This document shows, one piece after another, positions 16,042 to 25,066 of a stretch of 64,000 nucleotides of DNA. The position numbers and the translations under genes were made by a program. Source of the stretch: Paenibacillus silvestris (GTDB lineage: Bacteria; Bacillota; Bacilli; Paenibacillales; NBRC-103111); NCBI RefSeq assembly GCF_009882985.1, contig NZ_WTUZ01000007.1, positions 31,576 to 95,575 on the forward strand, in the 5' to 3' direction. Numbering within the stretch: the first letter of the stretch is position 1; the number at the start of each line of letters is the position of its first letter. The notes beneath the pieces were generated by a model. That model did no database searches, was not told where the DNA came from, and saw only the letters and a list, made by a program, of their open reading frames with translations.

Positions 16042-17545
16042 GCCCTCCTCCGGTTTTCCTTTCCTTGACAATGGCTTCCATTCGTTGGCGCACTTCAGGA
16101 TCCAGCTCCTTCAGCCCTTGACGCAGTTCCGCCTCCAATGTCCCCCACCCCTCACGGAACGATTTGTCAGGCAAACTAGGCGTTACCCGATACGAATTCC
16201 AGCCTTTGAGCGGACCCAGCTTCGTACGGATCTCTCCGCTGCGGACGACAAGTTTTTGGCCGATCTTACCGAGCTTCAGCACACCTTGGAAACGGCCCGA
16301 ATTGGCCATAACCGCCGAGAAACCTTTCATGCCAACCGCTTCAAGCTTGTTGCCATGACCGCTCTCCACCTTACGGCGCCGCAAAGAAACAAGCATATCG
16401 TGCAGAGGGATTTTGACGGGGCACGCTTCGTAGCAAGCCCCGCATAAGCTGGAGGCATTCGCAATATCGTCCCACTCGGCCACGTTTTTCTTTAACGCAG
16501 GAGTCAATACGGCGCCGATCGGGCCGCTGTACGTGCCCCCGTATGCATGTCCACCGATATGACGGTACACCGGACAAGCGTTCAAGCAAGCGCCGCAGCG
16601 GATACAATTCAGCAATTCTTGAAATTCAGGATCTCCCAGCTGCAAAGAACGTCCGTTATCGACGATGATTATGTGCATTTCCTCAGGACCATCAGCATCA
16701 TGTTCTCTTCGCGGACCCGTAATCCCTGACATGTACACCGTCAGCTTCTGACCTGTCGCCGAACGCGGCAGAAGCGTTGCCATAACTTCCAAATCGGTCC
16801 AGGAAGGTATAATACGCTCCATACCCATTAGCGTAATTTGCGTCTTAGGAACCGTAGTTACCATCCGGGCGTTACCTTCGTTCTCGAACAGCACCATGGA
16901 TCCGGTTTCGGCAATCGCGAAGTTGCACCCTGTCATCCCGATATCGGTTTCAAGAAACTTCTCCCTCAGCTTCTTACGAACAAAACCTGCTAGAATCGAA
17001 GTATCCGGCGGCAGCGTCTCCCCAGCTTCTTTGGAGAGCAAATCCGCAATTTGATATCTGTTCTTATGAATAGCCGGAATGATAATATGAGAAGGCGTTT
17101 CTCCTGCGAGTTGAATAATGTACTCACCTAAATCCGACTCGATGGCTTCTATCCCTATAGATTCAAGCGCGTGATTTAGATGAAGCTCTTCGGTTACCAT
17201 TGACTTTGATTTTACAACCGACTTTGCAGATTTACGTTCCGCAATCGCCAGAGCAATTTTCACCGCATCAGCCGATGTATCAGCGAAATGGACATGAACA
17301 CCATTAGCACGAGCGTTATCCGCAAACAAATTCAAATAATAATCCAGATGAGCAATCGTATGCAGCCGGATTTGTCGGCCTCTTTCTCTCCAACTATCCC
17401 AATTGCCTTGTTCTTCAGCAGCTTTCTTCTTACCTCCACGCAGTCGCTCCGTCGTGAAGCGCACGGCATTGCGCAAAAACTCATCGTTAAGCGCCAGATC
17501 CGCACGTTCTTTAACGCTTGAAGCAGCAGAATTAGTCCTACTCAC
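16028..17545 (-). CDS. lutB: Lactate utilization iron-sulfur protein B
   Basis: 505 aa: an N-terminal LUD domain (about 60-300, with IAETGSMVLFENEGNARMVTT) followed by a ferredoxin-like region with two 4Fe-4S motifs, CIRCGACLNACPVYRHIGGH near 310 and CGACYEACPVKIPL near 360. B. subtilis LutB has the same order. It passes electrons from lactate to the respiratory chain with LutA and LutC. GTG start at 17545 overlaps the lutA stop by 4 bp (GTGA), so translation is coupled. Confidence 0.95.
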   Translation of the reverse strand: MSRTNSAASSVKERADLALNDEFLRNAVRFTTERLRGGKKKAAEEQGNWDSWRERGRQIRLHTIAHLDYYLNLFADNARANGVHVHFADTSADAVKIALAIAERKSAKSVVKSKSMVTEELHLNHALESIGIEAIESDLGEYIIQLAGETPSHIIIPAIHKNRYQIADLLSKEAGETLPPDTSILAGFVRKKLREKFLETDIGMTGCNFAIAETGSMVLFENEGNARMVTTVPKTQITLMGMERIIPSWTDLEVMATLLPRSATGQKLTVYMSGITGPRREHDADGPEEMHIIIVDNGRSLQLGDPEFQELLNCIRCGACLNACPVYRHIGGHAYGGTYSGPIGAVLTPALKKNVAEWDDIANASSLCGACYEACPVKIPLHDMLVSLRRRKVESGHGNKLEAVGMKGFSAVMANSGRFQGVLKLGKIGQKLVVRSGEIRTKLGPLKGWNSYRVTPSLPDKSFREGWGTLEAELRQGLKELDPEVRQRMEAIVKERKTGGGHEHG

Positions 17546-18270
17546 GCCCGATTCACTCCTTCATACAGCAGCTCTGCCAAGTGCATCACCTTGACGGGTT
17601 CGTTTCGAAAGCGCAGGTTGCCAGCGATATTCATTAAGCAGGCCATATCGAGACCGACGAGAACTTCCGCTTCCGTTTCTTTCACATGATTCACTTTCTC
17701 TGAGACCATAGCTCCTGAAATGTCTGCCATTTTTACAGCAAAAGTCCCACCGAACCCGCAGCAATCTTCTGCAAAAGGAAGCGGAACAAATTGTAAACCT
17801 TGCACGTTTTCCAGTAATTCCAACGGCTCATCTTTGACACCAAGAAGCCTGCTTCCATGGCAGGATGGATGATAGGTGACTTTATGAGGAAACACCGCCC
17901 CTAGATCAGTGACCCCTAGTACCTGCACAAGGAACTGAGTAAACTCGTAAGTTTTTCTCTGAAGCTCTACCGCTTTCTCCAAGTTAATAGGATCATCTAG
18001 AAAGAGATTCGAATAGTGATGAATCATGTAGGTGCATGAACCCGAAGGAGAAATAACAAAATCGCTATCTTCAAATGCTTTGAGAATGGTTTTGGCTGTT
18101 ATCCGCGCTTCATCCCAATATCCGCTGTTATATGCGGGTTGACCGCAGCAGGTTTGAACGTTTGGAAATTCCAACTGAATCCCATATTTGGCTAAAAGCC
18201 GCACCATCGCTTCTCCTACTCGGGGATAGATCGCATCGCTAAGACAAGTAATAAATAATGATACTTTCAC
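17542..18270 (-). CDS. lutA: Lactate utilization protein A (CCG-domain)
   Basis: A 242-aa heterodisulfide reductase/GlpC-type protein with two cysteine-rich CCG domains: TCCGQPAYNSGYWDEA near residue 42 and DCCGFGGTFAVKM near residue 168, plus CHGSRLLG. These bind the catalytic Fe-S clusters. It is the first gene of lutABC. No lutR regulator or lactate permease is adjacent; instead the operon follows sugar-acid genes, and a terminator at 18330-18354 separates the two units. Confidence 0.94.
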   Translation of the reverse strand: MKVSLFITCLSDAIYPRVGEAMVRLLAKYGIQLEFPNVQTCCGQPAYNSGYWDEARITAKTILKAFEDSDFVISPSGSCTYMIHHYSNLFLDDPINLEKAVELQRKTYEFTQFLVQVLGVTDLGAVFPHKVTYHPSCHGSRLLGVKDEPLELLENVQGLQFVPLPFAEDCCGFGGTFAVKMADISGAMVSEKVNHVKETEAEVLVGLDMACLMNIAGNLRFRNEPVKVMHLAELLYEGVNRA

Positions 18271-18329
18271 GGTGCACCTCTCATCTATATGAATGATATA
18301 CTTATCAAATTGTCAGATATGCAAAGCAA

Positions 18330-18354
18330 AAGAACCTCAACGATCGAGGTTCTT
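18330..18354 (-). terminator. Terminator of the sugar-acid operon
   Basis: Stem AAGAACCTC/GAGGTTCTT with a 7-nt loop. On the minus strand it is followed by TTGCTTTG. It lies 13 bp past the FAH-family gene stop. Confidence 0.7.
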
Positions 18355-18367
18355 ACTATTTATTCTA

Positions 18368-19282
18368 CTATTTCTCAGCAACCATCGTATTTGTTAACGA
18401 ACCTAATTTTTCAATCTCTATGGTTACAACGTCTCCCGGTTTTAAATAGATCTGCTTCTCCTTCGGATAGCCTAACACAACTCCCGCAGGCGTTCCTGTT
18501 AGGATAATATCACCTGGAACTAAGGTCATGTGTTGCGAGATGTAGCTGACAATCTCGTCGCAATGAAAAATCATATCGGATGTATGGGAATGCTGTCTAA
18601 CCTCGCCGTTGACGATACAGCGAATGTCCAGATTGTTCGGATCTCCTACTTCATCTGCGGTAACGAGGAATGGACCTAACGGACTGAAGCTATCGCACGA
18701 CTTACCAAGCAGCCATTGCTGCGTCCTCATTTGCAAATCTCGCGCGGACAAGTCATTCACATTGCAATAGCCGAATACGTGATCTAACGCATGCCCCTTC
18801 TCCACATATTTAGCTTTTTTACCAATCACAATCACAAGCTCTGCTTCGTAATCAACCTGCGACGACACTCTCTCCGGCAGTGGAACTTCAGCGCCATGTC
18901 CAGTTAGCGTGTTCGAAAATTTATTAAAAAGAATCGGATACTCCGGAATCGGCGCATTGGTTTCTTCAGCATGCTTGCGATAGTTGAGCCCTACACAAAT
19001 AATTTTGTTTGGGTTCGTCACACAGGGTCCATATTGAATATGAGTTTCATCCAGCCAATAAGCTTCTCCCTCTGAGCCTGTTTCAAGCACGATGTTCACA
19101 AGACGCTGGAGTTGTGCAACCGCCGCTGTTCCGCCTTCTATGACAGCATGTAGCGTGGTCGACAAGCTAATCGTTTGGTCCAAATTCATTCCATTGATTG
19201 CTGCAGCGACATCCAAAATGCCCTTCTCCGTTTTAATACCAAGCTTAAATTGGCCGTTGTCGTTAAATGTCAGTAGTTTCAT
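18368..19282 (-). CDS. FAH-family hydrolase, likely 2,4-diketo-3-deoxy-L-fuconate (or rhamnonate) hydrolase
   Basis: 304 aa: a short N-terminal domain, then the fumarylacetoacetase fold. Signatures are ICVGLNYRKHAEET near residue 95, VDYEAELVIVIGKKA (metal-binding acidic residues) near 140, GYCNVNDLSARDLQ and the C-terminal ILTGTPAGVVLGY. FAH members cleave C-C bonds of diketo acids. Next to an SDR, an AKR sugar dehydrogenase and a UxaA dehydratase, the natural role is cleavage of a 2,4-diketo-3-deoxy sugar acid to pyruvate and lactate, as in the Xanthomonas fucose and Sphingomonas rhamnose routes. The exact sugar is inferred. Confidence 0.85.
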   Translation of the reverse strand: MKLLTFNDNGQFKLGIKTEKGILDVAAAINGMNLDQTISLSTTLHAVIEGGTAAVAQLQRLVNIVLETGSEGEAYWLDETHIQYGPCVTNPNKIICVGLNYRKHAEETNAPIPEYPILFNKFSNTLTGHGAEVPLPERVSSQVDYEAELVIVIGKKAKYVEKGHALDHVFGYCNVNDLSARDLQMRTQQWLLGKSCDSFSPLGPFLVTADEVGDPNNLDIRCIVNGEVRQHSHTSDMIFHCDEIVSYISQHMTLVPGDIILTGTPAGVVLGYPKEKQIYLKPGDVVTIEIEKLGSLTNTMVAEK

Positions 19283-19312
19283 TTGTACATATTCTCCTCC
19301 ATCTAGCTATTG

Positions 19313-20086
19313 TTAGGCGTTCTTGCCGAAAACAACACCACCGTCAATGTAGAGCGGAGAACCCATCATAAACTTGGAATCATCAGATGCCAAGAACAAG
19401 GCCGCATTCGCAACATCCTCTGACTTGCCCAGTTCACCGCTGAGCTGGCGCTGTTTTAAGGATTCGATGGCAGCTGTAGGATCGTCATAGGAAGTCTTCA
19501 AATAGTTCTCTACAAACGGTGTAAAGATCGTACCCGGCAGAAGGGCATTCACCCGGATGTTGTAGGGAGCATAATCAACCTGCATCGATTTGGTTAAGGC
19601 GAGTACGGCTCCCTTCGTTGCAGCATAAGAAACTCTGCGCGCGAGTCCAATTTCCGCTACGCACGACGACATGTTGATTATCGAACCTGTTTTACGCTCC
19701 ATCATATAGGGCAATACATATTTCGAAGGCAGGAACACGCCTTTTACGTTAATGCTCATAATCCGGTCCCAAGCTTCCGGCTCAATTTCATGCACGGCTC
19801 CGACACCACTGATTCCGGCATTGTTAAACAGAACGTCGATGCGACCAAATTCAGCAATAGCCGCTTCTACCATCGTCTTGACGTGCTCAGGATTTGTTAC
19901 ATCCGCGTGGAGAAATAGCGCTTCGCCACCCTTGTTCCTAATTTCGCTCACGGTTTCTCTGCCCTTGATTTCATCCAAGTCGTTCACGATAACTGTCGCG
20001 CCTTCTTGTGCAAAAAGCAATGCCGTGCTTTTCCCGATGCCTGATCCAGCTCCGGTGATCAAAGCTACCTTATCTTGTAATCGCAT
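19313..20086 (-). CDS. SDR oxidoreductase, likely 2-keto-3-deoxy-L-fuconate dehydrogenase
   Basis: A 257-aa classical SDR. Cofactor site TGAGSGIGKSTAL near residue 11, Asp in IVNDLDEI (NAD preference), LFNNAGISGVG, catalytic Ser in NMSSC and YAATKGAV (Tyr-x3-Lys) near 155, and the C-terminal MMGSPLYIDGG. It sits 30 bp upstream of the FAH-family gene, so the dehydrogenase/diketo-hydrolase pair of the oxidative deoxysugar route is reproduced. Upstream is the scar of an amidohydrolase. Confidence 0.88.
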   Translation of the reverse strand: MRLQDKVALITGAGSGIGKSTALLFAQEGATVIVNDLDEIKGRETVSEIRNKGGEALFLHADVTNPEHVKTMVEAAIAEFGRIDVLFNNAGISGVGAVHEIEPEAWDRIMSINVKGVFLPSKYVLPYMMERKTGSIINMSSCVAEIGLARRVSYAATKGAVLALTKSMQVDYAPYNIRVNALLPGTIFTPFVENYLKTSYDDPTAAIESLKQRQLSGELGKSEDVANAALFLASDDSKFMMGSPLYIDGGVVFGKNA

Positions 20087-20101
20087 ATTTCCACTCCTCT
20101 A

Positions 20102-20198
20102 TTATCCAGCTTGAATGCCATAAAACTTCGCCGCTGTTCCGCCTAATATGGCAGCTCTTTCATCTTCCGAATAATCGGCAATTATCTTGCTCGGTACT
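20102..20198 (-). pseudogene. Scar of an amidohydrolase-2 (L-fuconolactonase-like) gene
   Basis: In the gap between the AKR stop (20199) and the SDR start, the minus strand reads KIIADYSEDERAAILGGTAA followed by KFYGIQAG and stop. This is the diagnostic C-terminal end of amidohydrolase family 2 proteins (LSEEDRAKILGGNAARLFGI), which includes L-fuconolactonase. About 30 codons survive, abutting the AKR stop. The lost gene would have supplied the lactone-opening step. Confidence 0.75.
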
Positions 20199-21164
20199 CT
20201 AAGCAAAACGATTCTCTTCGGGATCTTCCATATCAAAGCCAAAGGCATCAAGCGCCGGCCATAGCTCAGAGGCAATCGGGTAATTCGCGAGTTCCAGCGT
20301 TTGGGCTATCCGTTCCGGTTTACTCATGCCAACGACCGTACTAGCGATTCGCGGGTCGCGAAGCGAAAATTGAAGTGCGGCGGCGGCAAGCGGAACATCG
20401 TATTCCAAGCAAACCTTGGCGAACATACGCGCTCTCTCCAATAATTGTGGCGGAGCTTCGCTATAGGCATAACGTGCGTATGCTTCCGGACCTTTAGCGA
20501 GTATGCCGCTGCCATAAGGAGCTGCGTTAATAACCGCAACGCCCATACGGCTCGCGACATCAAGCAAAGGTTCGGCCGCCCGATTGAGCAGCGTATAGCG
20601 ATTGTGGGTTTCAACGCTGCTAAACGCTCCCGTTTCGACATACCGAATGAGCATATCAATCGGTCCGCCGGATATGCCGATGTGATCGATGACCCCTTGC
20701 TCTTGAAACTTTCGCAGTACTTCTAACGGTCCGCCGGATCCCATCACATTTTCGAAAGTGGTATGTTCAGGATCGTGGATGTAAACGTATTGCAGACGAT
20801 CAAGTCCTAATCGTTCGAGACTTCCTTCGATGGAACGTTTAATCTGTTCGCCGCTAAAGTCGCCGGTCTTAAGGTCGCGGTCGGCTTTAGTAGCCAACAC
20901 GTAACCTGCGGGAAGACCACCATACGCATGAATGGCCTTACCGATTCGCCGTTCGCTCTCGCCTTCGCCGTAAGCTGCAGCCGTATCCAGAAAGTTGATT
21001 GGGCTTTCGAAGGCGGTGCGCAGCGTCACCAATGCTTGTTCCTCCGACGTGCTGTATTGAAAGGTTTCCGGCATATCCCCCAGCGGAGCGGCTCCAAAAC
21101 ATAGCGGTGATATGAGTAGGCCCGTACTGCCAAGCGGTCTTTTGGATAATAATGCGTTCGTCAT
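20199..21164 (-). CDS. Aldo/keto reductase, likely L-fucose (aldose) 1-dehydrogenase
   Basis: A 321-aa AKR TIM barrel of the D-threo-aldose 1-dehydrogenase/L-galactose dehydrogenase type. The catalytic residues are in FLDTAAAYGEGESERRIGKAI (Asp, Tyr), VLATKADRD (Lys) and YVYIHDPEHTTFE (His). The C-terminal ASTVVGMSKPERIAQTLEL fits that subgroup. It would oxidise the sugar C1 to the lactone. It lies 33 bp downstream of the UxaA-type gene in the same operon. The C-terminal tail abuts the lactonase scar, so its end may have been altered by the deletion. Confidence 0.88.
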   Translation of the reverse strand: MTNALLSKRPLGSTGLLISPLCFGAAPLGDMPETFQYSTSEEQALVTLRTAFESPINFLDTAAAYGEGESERRIGKAIHAYGGLPAGYVLATKADRDLKTGDFSGEQIKRSIEGSLERLGLDRLQYVYIHDPEHTTFENVMGSGGPLEVLRKFQEQGVIDHIGISGGPIDMLIRYVETGAFSSVETHNRYTLLNRAAEPLLDVASRMGVAVINAAPYGSGILAKGPEAYARYAYSEAPPQLLERARMFAKVCLEYDVPLAAAALQFSLRDPRIASTVVGMSKPERIAQTLELANYPIASELWPALDAFGFDMEDPEENRFA

Positions 21165-21196
21165 GGCGTGTTCCTCGCTTCCTGATATTGTCTGTA

Positions 21197-23896
21197 TTAT
21201 AACGACACACCCAAAAAGCCCCGTGTCATTTGAAAATCGATATTACCTTGCTGATAGAGACGCGGTACATACGTATGTTCCAGAATTTCTTTGCTGCGTT
21301 CAAGAATTTGATTCATCCAGAGGCTCGGGTTGCCCTCGAGTACCAAATCGACATCTTGCTTATGGTTATGCAGATCAGCCTGTTCCGACGTCACTTGCAG
21401 CATCGGGACGAAAGGATGCGCCTGCATCGGACGATCACCGATCAGCGCGATGATTAACTCCACACCTGTGGCAGCGAGTCCTGTGATCGTCTCTACGCCA
21501 TGCGTTGTTGGTGTCTCCATCACGTGAAAGCCGTTTCGGCGGACGTGTTCCCCATAGGCAATGGACGGCCGAACTTGGGACGAGCCAAATAAAGGCTGAC
21601 TGAACCCATCCTCGGCAAGCAATCCGCTGTTCGCGGGAACAACGACCAAGCCTCCGGCCCCGACAATCATCTTGGTTAGCAGCCCCAGCTGTTCGCCAGC
21701 ATCTTTGTGAATGGCACCCACGCTTACGATTCCGATGCGCAGCCCTTCCAAACCGACCGTCACCTTCTCTGCAGGTTCGGCGGCAGCCAATCGATCCGCG
21801 AACCAGGCCTCAACCTTCTCGCTCACCTTGGCAATTCCCCCATCGAGCTGGATGCTGGCATAACCAAGACGGCTCACATCGACACCCATCACGTCCATCT
21901 GATGGCGCATGTAGTCGTTATGTGTTTTCTCGCAGCCATGTTCCAGCAGCAAACAATGCTCCACCATCGGATGCGTAATATAGCCGATCATCGTGCGGGA
22001 AAACAGGGATTCAGCTGGTCCCCCCGAGGTGCCGCAGCCTTCTGTGTGCGCCAAGGTGACAAAGCGCGAGAGTTCGGGCTTCCCTGCTCCTTGTTCGTTC
22101 AAACTCCGTGTGATCATACCCGCTACTTGACCGGCACAAAGACTGGTCGGCACGATTAAGCCGATATTATCACTGGACTGCCGATTGCGATGCCGAGTAA
22201 AGGAAAATTGGATCGAGTGAGCCATCGTTACAGCATCTTCAATTGCTATCGGAGCTCCTGTCGGCACAGGAGTGTGAAGCAGCGTCTCCAGCTGACTCGC
22301 ATCGTTCTGCTGCCAGTTGCGCCAAATTTGCACTTGGGCATGGCCCGCCTTCTCGCCGACGCTTTGCTGACCAGAGGCAATTTGGAGCGACAACTCGAAT
22401 ACCTCTTGACCCAGCTCATCCATTGACTTGCCTTCCAGATACTGCCCCGCGTTCACATCCATATCGTTCGACAGCAATTGGAAGCGGCGAGTTGTCGTGA
22501 CCACCTTGACCGTAGGTACATACGGAAAGTTAGTGATTGAACCATTTCCTGTTGTAAAAAAGATCATGTTGCAGCCTGCGGCTATTTGTCCGGCGATGCT
22601 CTCCAGGTCATTGCCAGGGCTATCCATGAAATAGTAGCCGCCATCCTTCATGAGCTCTCCGTACTCCGTTGCATAGTCGATCCGCGTTGTCGGGTCTTTC
22701 TTCATCGCAGCGCCTATAGATTTGAGATAGATATTGTACAAGCCGCGATACATGTTGCCGCCTGACGGGTTACCTTCTGCACTGGTGCCATGCCAGGACG
22801 TACGCTCCTTAAATCGGTTCACAAGTTCCAGAAATTTGCGGGCGGTTTCCAAGTTGCGTACTTTCGACAAGATATAGGGCTCTGCACCAATCAATTCGTC
22901 CGTTTCGGCTAGACTAGCCGCACCGCCGTAGCGCACCAACTGTTCCGATACCCAGCCGAGCAGCGGATTCGCGGATACTCCAGAAAATGCGTCCGAACCG
23001 CCGCACTGCAAGCCGATTCGCAAGTGGCTGATGGATTCAGGCGTCCGCTGCATCGAGCTAACCGCCTCTAGCCAATCCCGTACGATCGCTTCACCTTTAA
23101 CCAGCTCCTCTTCGAAGCTGCCCGTGAGCGACACGAACTTATGCAGCACTTCATCGATTGGATAGCTATGCTCGCGTGCATAAGCCTCCACCATCTTGTT
23201 CGTGACCGATTCATTACCATAATCGACAACCAACACGGCTCCGACGTTCGGGTTGACCATGAAACCTGCGAGCGTCCGCAGCAGCAAGTCCACATTATTC
23301 GGTTTCTCTGTGCCGCCCTCCGTGTGTGCGACGGGAACGATCCCGTCTATATTCGAATCTTTCTGCCATCCGCCTTGCAGACGCGTGGCAAGCTCAGTCA
23401 CGTAGCTCCCCGTATGCGAGGTGGTGCCAAGCAGTACGATGTAGTTCCGGGTGCCCACTCCGCGATCTTCATGGCGGCGATATCCCATGAACGTACGCGT
23501 ATCATTAAAAACAGGCGATGCCTGAGCCGGCTGGAAGCTCTCCTCATCAAAGATATAAGGAGAAATTTGATCAGCGAAATTGGGTTCCGCCGGCACCGCG
23601 AATGTCAATTGGCGCACACTGAGCGCTTCCCGTACGGTTTCGTTGATCACATAGTGACCGGGATGAATCGGCTGAATCGCAACCCCGAAAGGCAAATGCC
23701 ACGAAAGCAGATCTTCACCAGGAGCAATCGCTTTCACCGCGAATCGATGGCCTTCCATAACCGTGTAATCCAAGACGAGCAATTGGCCTTCATACTGAAT
23801 GACCGTACCGGAGTTCAATTGGTGAATCGCAACGGCGCAGTTATCCCCGGGCAAGGGAAGTCTCGCTACTTCTTCAAATTGATAAACGACGTCCAT
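21197..23896 (-). CDS. UxaA-family sugar-acid dehydratase with duplicated C-terminal module
   Basis: 899 aa, much longer than the usual ~500. Residues 1-95 are a SAF-type domain. Residues about 140-530 are a full altronate/galactarate dehydratase: GVGTRNYIVLLGTTSHTGSYV, VPVAHTEGGTE, GLQCGGSDAFSGVSANPLLG, and FFTTGNGSITNFPYVPTVKV with DVNAG. Residues about 545-899 repeat the module in divergent form (NIGLIVPTSLCAGQVAGMI, TLAHTEGCGTSGGPAES, LLLEHGCEKTHND). It should dehydrate a six-carbon deoxysugar acid to the 2-keto-3-deoxy acid with an Fe or Mn centre. First gene of the operon, divergent from an AraC regulator. Confidence 0.88.
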   Translation of the reverse strand: MDVVYQFEEVARLPLPGDNCAVAIHQLNSGTVIQYEGQLLVLDYTVMEGHRFAVKAIAPGEDLLSWHLPFGVAIQPIHPGHYVINETVREALSVRQLTFAVPAEPNFADQISPYIFDEESFQPAQASPVFNDTRTFMGYRRHEDRGVGTRNYIVLLGTTSHTGSYVTELATRLQGGWQKDSNIDGIVPVAHTEGGTEKPNNVDLLLRTLAGFMVNPNVGAVLVVDYGNESVTNKMVEAYAREHSYPIDEVLHKFVSLTGSFEEELVKGEAIVRDWLEAVSSMQRTPESISHLRIGLQCGGSDAFSGVSANPLLGWVSEQLVRYGGAASLAETDELIGAEPYILSKVRNLETARKFLELVNRFKERTSWHGTSAEGNPSGGNMYRGLYNIYLKSIGAAMKKDPTTRIDYATEYGELMKDGGYYFMDSPGNDLESIAGQIAAGCNMIFFTTGNGSITNFPYVPTVKVVTTTRRFQLLSNDMDVNAGQYLEGKSMDELGQEVFELSLQIASGQQSVGEKAGHAQVQIWRNWQQNDASQLETLLHTPVPTGAPIAIEDAVTMAHSIQFSFTRHRNRQSSDNIGLIVPTSLCAGQVAGMITRSLNEQGAGKPELSRFVTLAHTEGCGTSGGPAESLFSRTMIGYITHPMVEHCLLLEHGCEKTHNDYMRHQMDVMGVDVSRLGYASIQLDGGIAKVSEKVEAWFADRLAAAEPAEKVTVGLEGLRIGIVSVGAIHKDAGEQLGLLTKMIVGAGGLVVVPANSGLLAEDGFSQPLFGSSQVRPSIAYGEHVRRNGFHVMETPTTHGVETITGLAATGVELIIALIGDRPMQAHPFVPMLQVTSEQADLHNHKQDVDLVLEGNPSLWMNQILERSKEILEHTYVPRLYQQGNIDFQMTRGFLGVSL

Positions 23897-24091
23897 CGAT
23901 GACTGGCTCCTTTAATGAGATTTTCCGAACTTATAGTTAAATTGAGTTTCTTCAAGGTTAGTGCTGCTCACTAATATTGTATCAAGAATATGGTATTTGT
24001 TAATTCTTTACCTTTGCAAAAACATACTCTATTTTGATATTCTATACATAAGAAAAATAACGAAGTGAGATGATCTGGGGAGGTTCGGAAT

Positions 24092-24982
24092 ATGCAAAAA
24101 CCGCTTATAAAGAACTTTATTAACGACCACCTCTTACCACTCAACCTTGTATTTAAGGACAAAAAGACACCAAATCGCGAACTACCAGAGCATCTTCATG
24201 ATCGCTTTGAATTGGTTTATATTTACAGTGGAAAAGGTACGTTTTTCTTAAACCAAATGCTCTATGAGATGAATGAAGGAGACCTCTTCATCATTCCTGG
24301 AAATACCATTCATCAGGCATTGCCAGATTCTGAATTTCCAATTACTGCTACTGCCATCTATTTTGATCCGCAACTGATCGGACACTATTCAGCCGGTGAT
24401 TCATTTACGAATAGGCAAGTTTTTGAGCGAGCCCGAAAATATAAGAGCTATAAACTTGTTATCCCAGCAGCCATGCGCCTTCATCTTGAAGAAAAACTCA
24501 AACAAATGCATGAAGAATTGGAGCAACACGAAGCTGGTTTTAGATACGCAGTTCAACTACATTTAAATAGCCTTCTCATCACTATTAATCGTTTGATATT
24601 AAAAGAATCCCATCATCAACTGGCCGCGTCCGATATCGGCCCCCCCTGGTTACTAAACATACTTCAACACTTAGATCAGGTTCACACTGAACAAATTGCT
24701 GGACTTTCGTATTTGGCTAAACACACTTCCGTCTCAGCCGCTCATTTATCTAGGGTGTTTAAGCAACTAACCGGGATGAATATCACCGACTATGTGAATG
24801 CCAAGCGAATTTCAACTGCAAAGGAGCTGCTCTTAACTACCGACTTAGGTATTGATACGATCGCCCACAATTGCGGTTATGAGAGCTTACCTTATTTCCA
24901 TAAGTTATTTAAGAAGTTTACTGGGGTTACCCCAGGCGTATATCGAAGAAAAGTAATGAATGAAATAATTATTGAAATATGA
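24092..24982 (+). CDS. AraC-family regulator of the sugar-acid operon
   Basis: 296 aa: an N-terminal cupin sensor domain (LPEHLHDRFELVYIYSGKGTF and DLFIIPGNTIHQ) and a C-terminal double helix-turn-helix at about 195-290 (ISYLAK-like LSYLAKHTSVSAAHLSRVFKQLTG; IDTIAHNCGYESLPYFHKLFKKFTGVTPGVYRR). Divergent from the UxaA-type gene across a 195-bp spacer, so probably its activator with the sugar or an intermediate as ligand. GGGGAGG precedes ATG 24092. Confidence 0.9.
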   Translation: MQKPLIKNFINDHLLPLNLVFKDKKTPNRELPEHLHDRFELVYIYSGKGTFFLNQMLYEMNEGDLFIIPGNTIHQALPDSEFPITATAIYFDPQLIGHYSAGDSFTNRQVFERARKYKSYKLVIPAAMRLHLEEKLKQMHEELEQHEAGFRYAVQLHLNSLLITINRLILKESHHQLAASDIGPPWLLNILQHLDQVHTEQIAGLSYLAKHTSVSAAHLSRVFKQLTGMNITDYVNAKRISTAKELLLTTDLGIDTIAHNCGYESLPYFHKLFKKFTGVTPGVYRRKVMNEIIIEI

Positions 24983-24998
24983 CTCACCGAAGCTAATT

Positions 24999-25035
24999 GC
25001 GAAAAGCCTGCTTATAAGAACAGCAGGCTTTTCGC
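24999..25035. terminator. Bidirectional terminator between convergent units
   Basis: Perfect 14-bp stem GCGAAAAGCCTGCT/AGCAGGCTTTTCGC with a 9-nt loop, between the AraC gene (plus) and the end of the ABC/oxidoreductase operon (minus). Confidence 0.85.
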
Positions 25036-25066
25036 ATCCAGAGGTAATTCTGAACATATTTACTAA

